Positions 53,158 to 62,103 of a stretch of 64,000 nucleotides of DNA are shown piece by piece. How positions within the stretch are numbered: position 1 is the first letter of the stretch; the number at the start of each line of letters is the position of its first letter. Both the position numbers and the translations under genes were made by a program. The notes beneath the pieces were generated by a model. It saw nothing but the letters and a program-made list of their open reading frames with translations, was not told the DNA's origin and ran no database searches. The stretch lies in the NCBI RefSeq assembly GCF_001650635.1, contig NZ_LWQU01000130.1, positions 124,001-188,000 of the forward strand, read 5' to 3'. This DNA is from Magnetospirillum moscoviense (lineage in GTDB: Bacteria > Pseudomonadota > Alphaproteobacteria > Rhodospirillales > Magnetospirillaceae).

Positions 53158-53204
53158 TGGGTAGTTTCCGACGCTGATGGCAAGCATTGGACCCTGCCTA
53201 TACT
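53158..53204 (+). promoter_or_regulatory. Predicted activator-dependent promoter for algC
   Basis: TGGGTAGTTTCCGA (53158-53171) is followed after 27 nt by TATACT (53199-53204), a 5/6 -10 match. The leader to ATG 53404 would be about 190 nt. No -35 hexamer. Confidence 0.6.
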
Positions 53205-53403
53205 ATTAATCGGATGATCTCTGGCCGGTTACGAACGAACCGAACTCCTCGAACGAAACGGCCCTGGATGATTCGGAACACGCGAAGCCCCCACGCCCTC
53301 TCGGGGGCCGACCGTGACGGCTCCCGTGGCTGGCCTACCAATGCCCCCCAATCCAGGCGGCCGGCCACGGGATAGCCGTACCCCGTGCAGGGAACACCAT
53401 TGC

Positions 53404-54780
53404 ATGCCCCATGCCTTTCATCCGTCAATTCTGCGCGAATACGACATTCGCGGGATCGTCGGACAAACCCTGTCGTGCGCCGATGCCCATGCCCTTGGCC
53501 GGACCTTCGCCAGTCTGGTGTTTGAAAATGGCGGAAAAACGGTTTGCGTCGGCCTGGATGGACGGCTCAGCTCGCCCGAGCTGGAATCGGCCCTGGTCGG
53601 CGCCCTGGTGGCATCGGGGCTGACCGTCCACCGGATCGGCATGGGGCCGACCCCGATGCTTTATTATGCCGCCCATGTGGCCGACGCCGACGGGGCGATC
53701 ATGGTGACCGGATCGCACAACCCGGCAGATCATAACGGATTCAAGATCGTGCTGGCCGGCAAGCCCTTCTATGCCGATCAAATCCGCGATTTGGGCCGCC
53801 GCGCGGCGGCGGGAACCGGTCACTCCCGCGCAGGCGGCCGCGCGCTCGACATTCCGGTGATGGGCGCCTATGTCGATCGACTGCTCGAGGATTACCGCGG
53901 CCTGCGCCCGCTGACCGTCGTCTGGGATTCCGGCAACGGCGCCGCCGGCGACGTGATGACCCGATTGACGGCAGCCCTGCCGGGAACCCACATCCTGCTC
54001 AATGCCGAAATCGACGGCACCTTCCCCGCCCACCATCCCGACCCGACCGAGCCGAAAAACCTGATCCAGTTGATCGATACGGTTCGCCATCACGGCGCCG
54101 ATCTTGGCATCGCCTTCGACGGCGATGGCGATCGGATCGGCGTGGTCGATTCCCTGGGCCGGATCATGTGGGGCGATCAGCTGCTGATGCTGCTGGCCGA
54201 AGACATGCTGGCGACCCGCCCCGGCGCGATGGTGCTGGCCGACGTGAAATCCAGCCAGGCGCTGTTCGATCACGTCGCCGCCCTGGGAGGCCAGCCGGTG
54301 ATGTGCCCGACCGGCCATTCCCTGGTCAAGACCCGGATGGCTGAATCCGGTGCGCCGCTGGCCGGCGAGATGAGCGGCCACCTGTTCTTCGCCGACAGCT
54401 ATTTCGGCTATGACGATGCCCTTTATGCCGCCATTCGCTTCGTCGGCATGGTTTCGCGCTGGCAAGACACGACGCTGGCCCAGCGATACGATCGATTGCC
54501 CAGGCTGCACAACACGCCGGAACTCCGCATCCCCTGCCCCGACGACCGCAAGTTCGACGTGGTGTCCGAGGTCAGGAACCGACTGGTCGAGGCCGGAGCC
54601 GGCATGGTCGCCATCGATGGCGTCCGGGTCACCACCCGGGATGGCTGGTGGTTGTTGCGAGCCTCGAATACCCAGGCGACCCTGGTGGCCCGCTGCGAAT
54701 CGACCTCGGACGTCGGCCTGGCCCGCTTACGCCGGGCCTTGACCATCCAGTTGGCCGCCTCCGAGGTGGCGTTCCCGTGA
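53404..54780 (+). CDS. algC: Phosphomannomutase/phosphoglucomutase
   Basis: 458 residues, alpha-D-phosphohexomutase fold. Active-site phosphoserine Ser104 (MVTGSHNP), metal loop DGDGDR (239-244), GEMSGHLFF sugar specificity loop and the C-terminal VRVTTRDGWWLLRASNTQ phosphate-binding loop. It supplies Man-1-P or Glc-1-P for ManC and other nucleotide-sugar enzymes. ATG 53404 starts the conserved REYDIRG segment; GGGAA precedes it. Convergent with the cyclase gene, 3 bp apart. Confidence 0.93.
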   Translation: MPHAFHPSILREYDIRGIVGQTLSCADAHALGRTFASLVFENGGKTVCVGLDGRLSSPELESALVGALVASGLTVHRIGMGPTPMLYYAAHVADADGAIMVTGSHNPADHNGFKIVLAGKPFYADQIRDLGRRAAAGTGHSRAGGRALDIPVMGAYVDRLLEDYRGLRPLTVVWDSGNGAAGDVMTRLTAALPGTHILLNAEIDGTFPAHHPDPTEPKNLIQLIDTVRHHGADLGIAFDGDGDRIGVVDSLGRIMWGDQLLMLLAEDMLATRPGAMVLADVKSSQALFDHVAALGGQPVMCPTGHSLVKTRMAESGAPLAGEMSGHLFFADSYFGYDDALYAAIRFVGMVSRWQDTTLAQRYDRLPRLHNTPELRIPCPDDRKFDVVSEVRNRLVEAGAGMVAIDGVRVTTRDGWWLLRASNTQATLVARCESTSDVGLARLRRALTIQLAASEVAFP

Positions 54781-54783
54781 TGC

Positions 54784-56268
54784 TCAGCCGATCTGCGCGG
54801 AATTGAAGAAACGCATCGTGTTGCGCCCGGAGCCCTTGGCCTTGTACATCGCCAGATCGGCGTTCTTGAGCAAGGTCGTGACGGATTCCTCCTGCCCCCG
54901 GCTCAAGGCGACGCCGAAGCTGGCGGTGCACTGAAACGGAATTCCGCCCAGATCACAAGGCTGCGCAATGGCCTCGCGGATCTTCTCGCCCAACTGGGCG
55001 ACCTGGGCGGCGGCCGCCGCGCCATCGGGGCTCAGATCTTCGAAAATCAACACGAACTCGTCTCCGCCCAGCCGGGCGACGGTATCGCCGGCCCGGACAT
55101 TGGCCAGAATGCGTCGGGCCATTTCGACCAGAAGCTGATCGCCGATATCGTGGCCGCGCGTGTCGTTCAGGCTCTTGAAATTGTCGAGATCAAGGAAAAC
55201 CACGGCGGCATGGTGTCCGGACCGGGTGGCCCCCACCAGGGCCTGGCTGATCCGGTCGTGGAGCAGGCGCCGGTTGGGCAGATTGGTAAGGGCATCGTAA
55301 TAGGCAAGGTGGCGGATCACCGCCTCGGCCTCCTTGTCCTTGGTGACCTCGGAGAAGGCGCCGACATAGTGGGTGGTGGTGCCGTCGGGGGCGACGACCG
55401 CCGAGATGGTCAGCCATTCCGCATACAATTCGCCGTTTTTGCGCCTGTTCCACATCTCTCCCTGCCAATATTTTTCCTCGATCAGGGTTTGGCGAATCTG
55501 CTGATAGAAACCCTTGTCCTGCCTGCCGGAGACCAGAAGGACCCGTTTGCGCCCGATCGCTTCCTGTGCACTGAAGCCGGTCAGTCGGGTGAAGGCCCGG
55601 TTGACGCGAAGAATCACCCCGTCGGGGTCGGTGACGACCATGCCTTCGTGCGACTCGAAGGCGATGGCGGCAATACGCATCTCGACTTCGGCCTTCTTGC
55701 GCGCGGTGATGTCGGTGACCGCCAGACGGACGGCGCGATCCGCCTGGCCGCCGATGCGCAGATAATCCAGGCCGGCCTCGAAAGCGGTGCCGTCATCAAG
55801 AATCAGCGTCAGTTCGCAACTGTGCTTTCCGCCATGCTTGACGGCGTGATGGAAGTTCTTCTGCCAGCCCTCGCGGTCCTGCTGCGCGACAAGGCTGGAA
55901 AATTGCTGCTGAACAAGATCCCTGCGCTCGCGCTTCAGCAAGGCCGCCGCGGTCAGGCTCAATTCCTCGATCAGGCCGGACTTGTTCAGGGTGACGTATC
56001 CGACCGGGGCGAACTCGTACAGGTCCATATAGCGATCGCGTGACTTGACCAGATCCGCTTGGGTCTGGCGCAGGGTCTCGTTTTGCATCTCCAGTTCGAT
56101 CTGATGCACCTGAAGTTCATGCAGCAGCTGATCCGGCGACAGGGCGGGCACTTTGGGGGGAGTGCGGATGAACGTCGCCTCCGCCTCGGCTCGGAGCTGC
56201 GGTGTCGTCCGATTGGCCGGAGGACATTTCGAGCAGGAGTTCCGGGCGGAAACAACCGACTTGTTCAT
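54784..56268 (-). CDS. Diguanylate cyclase with two PAS domains
   Basis: 494 residues. A helical start (about 40-75) is followed by a PAS domain (YEFAPVGYVTLNKSGLI), a second PAS/PAC (IAFESHEGMVVTDPDGVI to AFSEVTKDKEAE), and a GGDEF domain with intact GGDEF (401-405) and inhibition-site RAGD (392-395), so it should make c-di-GMP and be feedback-controlled. No membrane helix is seen. Next to an EPS locus containing a PilZ protein, it is a candidate source of its c-di-GMP. Confidence 0.9.
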   Translation of the reverse strand: MNKSVVSARNSCSKCPPANRTTPQLRAEAEATFIRTPPKVPALSPDQLLHELQVHQIELEMQNETLRQTQADLVKSRDRYMDLYEFAPVGYVTLNKSGLIEELSLTAAALLKRERRDLVQQQFSSLVAQQDREGWQKNFHHAVKHGGKHSCELTLILDDGTAFEAGLDYLRIGGQADRAVRLAVTDITARKKAEVEMRIAAIAFESHEGMVVTDPDGVILRVNRAFTRLTGFSAQEAIGRKRVLLVSGRQDKGFYQQIRQTLIEEKYWQGEMWNRRKNGELYAEWLTISAVVAPDGTTTHYVGAFSEVTKDKEAEAVIRHLAYYDALTNLPNRRLLHDRISQALVGATRSGHHAAVVFLDLDNFKSLNDTRGHDIGDQLLVEMARRILANVRAGDTVARLGGDEFVLIFEDLSPDGAAAAAQVAQLGEKIREAIAQPCDLGGIPFQCTASFGVALSRGQEESVTTLLKNADLAMYKAKGSGRNTMRFFNSAQIG

Positions 56269-56326
56269 GGCACGGCACCTTCGGAAAATTCACGGGACCC
56301 GCGATGAAACTACGGATACCGGCAGG

Positions 56327-57046
56327 TCATGCACACAGCGGGCCACACAAATACAGCATTGGAAAATATGATTTTTCTTCCCGGGGACCGTTCGAGATGT
56401 CAAATCTGCCGACACCTTTCGCCGTGGGCGGCGCCTCGAATACGTGCTGGCGCCGTCGTAAAGGCGAGTGGGAGCGGTAGTTGGCCGATAGGACAGAAGC
56501 GACCACCCTGGACTTTCGCCAAGTTCGCGCCAGACCGGGAAAGCGCCGGGCGGTGTAGGTGATGGACGGGAAGGACTTGTTGCCGGCGTCCAGCATGCGG
56601 GCGCGCCCGGTGACCCTCATGGTGTCGGCTTCGACATCGGTCAGGGTCATGGTGATGGGCGGGTCCATATGGGGGCCGTTGAGATCGGTGGAGAGATAGG
56701 GTCGCCAAGTGATCTCGATCACCTGCTGGCTGATGGCGGCTCCCTCAAGGGCGTCGGTGATGTCGCTGCCGACATTATCGAGAGTGACGGTGATTTCCGG
56801 CACCGGAGCGGTATCCACCGGTGGCGGCGAGAACTCGAAGGCCAGTGCGGCGAAGGTCACCTGCTTGCCGCCATCGCGGGGAGCACCGGCCTCCAGCCGG
56901 GCGGTGAGATCGGCATGGTCGCGGACCACCCGGATCGGCTCGGTGAAGCTGGGATGCCAGATTTCCAGCGTATCGAGAATCACCGTCCCTGCCGGGGCTG
57001 ATGCGAACGCCTCCTTCAGCGCCTGGCTGAGAGCCGGATCAGGCAT
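56327..57046 (-). pseudogene. Phage-tail DUF1833 gene with abnormal 3' end
   Basis: About residues 1-170 (from MPDPALSQALKEAF to RRFPGLAR) fit the DUF1833 family of phage tail-region proteins, including TVILDTLEIWHPSF and ITWRPYLSTDLNGP. The following 65 residues look unlike any tail protein and are low in structure, suggesting that a deletion fused the gene to other DNA near 56530. ATG 57046 overlaps the previous gene's stop by 8 bp. Prophage remnant. Confidence 0.6.
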
Positions 57047-57362
57047 CGCGCCGGTCTCCATAGGGGCACAGGGTGCGGGCTTCCAGCAGCAGGCGGATCT
57101 GGTGGACGATCTCGGACAGGCCCTCGACCGCCGAGCGCAGGGCCTCGGTCTGGCGGGCCTGCTCCTCGACCACATGGGCGAAGGCCTCGACCGGGACACC
57201 GGAGGAATCCGGTTGCTCCCGCCGCCGCGACCATGGGATCGCCACCACGATCACCACGGCGATGATAGCGGCGATCTGAACGACGGGGGCGGCGCTGCCC
57301 CAGGCGCCGACATACTGGGTGGCGACACCCGCCCAGATGTCCGGGGATTGTTCCAATGCCAT
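57039..57362 (-). CDS. Small phage-type membrane protein
   Basis: 107 residues with one membrane helix (about 27-43, IAAIIAVVIVVAI) and a C-terminal coiled coil (EEQARQTEALRSAVEGLSEIV). It sits just upstream of the DUF1833 gene and overlaps its start, the usual order in tail modules. There is no ribosome site in front of ATG 57362, and the upstream DNA belongs to a truncated ATPase gene, so the native leader was lost. Confidence 0.5.
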   Translation of the reverse strand: MALEQSPDIWAGVATQYVGAWGSAAPVVQIAAIIAVVIVVAIPWSRRREQPDSSGVPVEAFAHVVEEQARQTEALRSAVEGLSEIVHQIRLLLEARTLCPYGDRRDA

Positions 57363-57367
57363 GATGA

Positions 57368-57835
57368 CAATTGGAAGCGGGGATTGGTGGCGATTTCCTC
57401 GATCTCGTTCTGACTGTAGATGTCGGCCTTGAACACCAAGTCACGCTCAAGCGAGACCGATACCGGGTCACCATCCTCATCCAGCACCTGAACGCTGTCG
57501 CCCCAGGGGCGCTCGGCGCGATAGCTGGTCCCGTGCTTGGTCTCCACCTCAAGCGCGATGGTGCCGCTGCCGAGATTGCCGCGCACGATCCCGTCAATGA
57601 TCTTGGCGCGGGGACGGCTGTCCGCCGGGTCGGGCATGAGATCGAGGACGTAGCGGATGAATTCCAGCACGGTGGTCTTGCCGGTGCCGCGCCCGCCGAT
57701 GATGCAATTCAGCCCATCGACAAACTCCAGTCGGGTACCGTCCAGAAATCCGCCCGAGACCTCGATTGCCTGAATTTTGTGGTGCGGCAAGGGACCGTTC
57801 AGATCGATGCCGTCCGGCGCATCCCAATCGTCCAT
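57368..57835 (-). pseudogene. Truncated AAA/SMC-type ATPase (N-terminal 156 residues)
   Basis: The N-terminus is intact: ATG 57835 with AGGAG upstream, then VDGLNCIIGGRGTGKTTVLEFIRYVL, a Walker A in the RecF/SMC style, and a beta-rich region. After NPRFQL the frame continues into phage DNA and shows no family likeness; Walker B, the coiled coil and signature are missing. A deletion joined it to the tail genes near 57365. Possibly from a defence or repair gene. Confidence 0.65.
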
Positions 57836-57879
57836 GTCACTCCTCTCCTTGGCCGACACCAAGCCCACAGCGGTTCTCC

Positions 57880-57914
57880 CTTGCAATTCTGACATCCGAT
57901 ATCATAATTGCAAG
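57880..57914. promoter_or_regulatory. 9-bp inverted repeat in a divergent promoter region
   Basis: CTTGCAATT and AATTGCAAG, 17 nt apart, with a GATATC palindrome inside. The right arm covers the ribosome site of the DUF4143 gene. Candidate operator for it and the divergent ATPase remnant. Confidence 0.4.
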
Positions 57915-57915
57915 G

Positions 57916-59088
57916 ATGATCGAACGCCGTCACCGCCCCGCCATCGAGAACCTGCTCCAGCGCCATCCGGCAGTAGCATTGCTCGGACCTCGCCAGAGTG
58001 GCAAGACCACGCTTGCGCTGGAAATCGGCGAGAGCCGCCAGTCCATCTATCTCGATCTCGAATCGCCTTCCGATCTGGCCAAGCTGGCGGAACCCGAACT
58101 GTACCTGGCCGCCCACGAAGACAAGCTGGTCATTCTCGACGAAGTCCAGCGTGTGCCTGATTTGTTCAAAGTCCTGCGCGGATTGATCGACGCGGGTCGG
58201 CGGCGAGGTCGGCGGTCTGACCGCTTCCTCTTGCTTGGGTCTGCCTCCATCGAACTCCTGAAGCAATCATCGGAGACACTGGCTGGGCGCATCGCCACGT
58301 TCGAGTTGACCCCGTTCGACGCTCAGGAAGTGGTAAAGGGCATCGGCGATATGGATCGCCACTGGCTGCGCGGCGGCTTCCCGGACAGCTTCCTGGCACC
58401 TGATGACCGCGACAGCGCCGAGTGGAGGCAGGCCTTCATCCGCACCTATCTGGAACGCGACATCCCTCAGTTGGGGCCACGGGTGCCGGCGGAAACCCTG
58501 CGCCGATTCTGGACCATGCTCACCCACGAACAAGGGGGGCTGCTCAACGCCGCGCGCATTGGCCAGGGCCTGGGGGTCGCCGGCGTCACCGTGGCTCGCT
58601 ATCTCGACCTGCTGGTCGACCTGCTGCTGGTGCGGCGGCTGACGCCGTGGATGTCCAATACCGGCAAGCGCATGGTCAAGTCGCCTCGCGTTTTCGTCCG
58701 CGACAGCGGCATCGTGCATACACTGCTGGGGCTGGAAACAATGGAAGACCTTCTCGGGCACCCGGTCGCCGGGAGCAGTTGGGAAGGCTATGTCATCGAG
58801 AACCTGCTGGCGGCAGCACCAGACAATGCCCAGGCCGGATTCTACCGGACGTCGGCGGGCGCCGAGGTGGATCTGATCCTGTCCACCGGACCTGGCCGGC
58901 TATGGGCCATCGAGATCAAGCGCAGCCTGTCACCGCAGCCATCGAAGGGATTCTGGCTGGCCTGCGACGACATCAAGCCCGATGCCCGTTTCGTGGTCTA
59001 TCCCGGCACCGAGCGATATCCTCTGAAGGATGACCTGGAGGCCATTGGGCTCACCGAGATGATGGCCTTGCTGGGGCCGAGGCCGTGA
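57916..59088 (+). CDS. AAA ATPase with DUF4143 domain
   Basis: 390 residues. N-terminal AAA_14 ATPase with Walker A LLGPRQSGKTTLA (about 23-35), Walker B LVILDEVQRVPDLF and sensor FLLLGSASIELL; a C-terminal DUF4143 nuclease-like fold (YRTSAGAEVDLIL...WAIEIKRS, with the Glu-Val-Asp and Glu-x-Lys residues of PD-(D/E)XK enzymes). Roles of the family are uncertain; often in mobile or defence contexts. ATG 57916 starts the conserved N-terminus and lies inside the inverted repeat region. Confidence 0.8.
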   Translation: MIERRHRPAIENLLQRHPAVALLGPRQSGKTTLALEIGESRQSIYLDLESPSDLAKLAEPELYLAAHEDKLVILDEVQRVPDLFKVLRGLIDAGRRRGRRSDRFLLLGSASIELLKQSSETLAGRIATFELTPFDAQEVVKGIGDMDRHWLRGGFPDSFLAPDDRDSAEWRQAFIRTYLERDIPQLGPRVPAETLRRFWTMLTHEQGGLLNAARIGQGLGVAGVTVARYLDLLVDLLLVRRLTPWMSNTGKRMVKSPRVFVRDSGIVHTLLGLETMEDLLGHPVAGSSWEGYVIENLLAAAPDNAQAGFYRTSAGAEVDLILSTGPGRLWAIEIKRSLSPQPSKGFWLACDDIKPDARFVVYPGTERYPLKDDLEAIGLTEMMALLGPRP

Positions 59089-59371
59089 CCCTCCTGCGCA
59101 GGATTTCGATTCCTAATGAGTCCATGGTGAGTCCATGGCGATTATCCAAACGCGCCCCGATGGGCGGCTAATTGTTTGATATTTCTATCGAATTTGGTTG
59201 CGGGGGCAGGCAACCAACGTTGTTTGCACGTCGATTGGGCTCCTCTGAACCACTTGAATATGTCCAAGTAACGGGAGGAGAACATGATCACGCGGAAACC
59301 GAGGAACATTATCGCCAAGTTGCCCAGCGCCTGTTGCAAACCTGTGGCGATCACTTTGGCCGGCATCCGTC
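59089..59371. other. Degenerate island DNA with tandem repeat
   Basis: No coherent gene. Two tandem copies of TGAGTCCATGG lie at 59117-59138. A 99-aa plus-strand frame (59172-59471) has no ribosome site of note and runs into the hsdR fragment out of frame. Confidence 0.4.
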
Positions 59372-60943
<1,572 letters not shown>

Positions 60944-61010
60944 TCACCACTGCCAAAGGCGCTTTTGCACCGCCCGCTCCGACGTTGTATAGTCGCAACC
61001 GGACCAGGAG

Positions 61011-61310
61011 ATGGACATGGATCGCGAGCAGGTCATGGCGGCACTGCGGGCTCACGAAGCGGAATTGCACCGCTTCGGTGTCGCGCATCTGTATCTGTTC
61101 GGCTCCGTCGCTCGCGAGCAGGCGCGGGCAGACAGCGATGTGGACCTTTTCTTCGATACCGACAATCCCCGTTTCAGCCTGATCGAACTGGTGGACATCC
61201 AGGAGCAGGTCAGCCGTATCCTGGGCACCGAATCCGACGTCATGACCCGTGCCAGCCTACATCCGATGCTTCGGCCCCGGATCGAATCCGAAGCGCTGCT
61301 GGTGTTCTGA
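61011..61310 (+). CDS. mntA: MntA-like minimal nucleotidyltransferase (antitoxin)
   Basis: 99 residues. Minimal nucleotidyltransferase with GSVAREQARADSDVDLF (Gly31-Ser32 and Asp43-x-Asp45). In MntA-HepT modules the nucleotidyltransferase neutralises HepT by adding nucleotide groups. ATG 61011 is one of two close ATGs (61017). The hepT-like gene begins 1 bp after its stop. Confidence 0.85.
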   Translation: MDMDREQVMAALRAHEAELHRFGVAHLYLFGSVAREQARADSDVDLFFDTDNPRFSLIELVDIQEQVSRILGTESDVMTRASLHPMLRPRIESEALLVF

Positions 61311-61311
61311 G

Positions 61312-61668
61312 ATGGGACTCACCGTCCTGCTTCGCCTTTCCGACATCATGGATGCGATCTCCGGCATTGAAGCCGTCATCGGCCAAGCCAGCTTCAAAAG
61401 CTATACCGACAATTGGGGCATGCAACGTGCCGTCGAACGCGGGCTGGAAATCATCTCCGAGGCCAGTCGCCATATTCCCGACGATCTCAAGGAACTGGCC
61501 CCGGACATTCCCTGGCGGCAGATTGCAGCCATCGGCAACCTGCTGCGGCACGAATACCAGCGTACCGACGTGCGGGCGACCTGGAATATCGTCGGCGAAC
61601 ATCTGCCCCCGCTGGCGGCCGCAATCCGACTGTTGACGGCGGAAGCCGAACGGCAGGAGCGGGAGTGA
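61312..61668 (+). CDS. hepT: HepT-like HEPN toxin
   Basis: 118 residues, all-helical DUF86/HEPN protein: RGLEIISEASRHIPDDLKE and IPWRQIAAIGNLLRHEYQRTD. The HEPN active site is normally R-x4-6-H; here His80 is present, but the Arg position before it reads Gly75 (AIGNLLRH), as in a subgroup of the family. RNase activity is therefore uncertain. It begins 1 bp after the antitoxin. Confidence 0.85.
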   Translation: MGLTVLLRLSDIMDAISGIEAVIGQASFKSYTDNWGMQRAVERGLEIISEASRHIPDDLKELAPDIPWRQIAAIGNLLRHEYQRTDVRATWNIVGEHLPPLAAAIRLLTAEAERQERE

Positions 61669-61684
61669 TCCCGCGCCGTTCTTC

Positions 61685-62068
61685 ATGATCTTATCCGAGG
61701 CGGACGAAATCGCCGCGATCATGGCTCGGCTGACGGCTCTGGATGCCGAACGCGCCGACCTTGAATCCAGGCTCACCCGCCTCCGCGCCCGCGAAGCCAA
61801 CCGTCGCGCCACGGATACCGAACGATCTCCAACGGCCCGCGTGACCGGCGCATCTCCCCCCGCCGCCAAGATCGCTCTGTTCCACTCGCTGTTCCGAGGA
61901 CGCGACGATGTCTTCCCCAAGCGCTGGAGCAATCCCAAGAGTGGCAAGTCGGGATACTCCCCGGCCTGCGCCAACGAATGGGTACCGCGCCTGAGCGGCA
62001 AACGGATCAAGGGCTACGACAGCCTGGGCTACCGTTGCGCTACGGCTTCGCCTGGGCCATTTCCGTGA
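61685..62068 (+). pseudogene. Fragment resembling a TOTE-type primase N-terminus
   Basis: About residues 60-101 (KIALFHSLFRGRDDVFPKRW, KSGKSGYSPACANEWV) look like the start of the AEP primase domain of TOTE conflict systems. The N-terminus is a coiled coil (ARLTALDAERADLESRLTRL). The frame ends soon after, before any catalytic Asp motif, in sequence unlike the family. So it is a remnant. My family call is from memory; confidence moderate. Confidence 0.5.
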
Positions 62069-62103
62069 TACAAAGACACGGCGACAATCACGGACGACAG
62101 CCA

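Larger units (their letters stand above)
53015..53403. other. 389-bp gene-free region with hairpin cluster and algC promoter
   Basis: The first 140 bp hold four hairpins in a row; a TTTCCGA-type promoter lies at 53158-53204. From 53205 to 53403 I see no further clear signal apart from a long, GC-rich leader in front of algC. Confidence 0.5.

Noticed and set aside
56281-56294. CGTGAATTTTCCGA (minus strand) before the diguanylate cyclase as an eighth promoter element
   Set aside because: Only 11 of 14 positions fit and no TAnnnT box follows at 26-27 nt; it lies 12 nt before the start codon.
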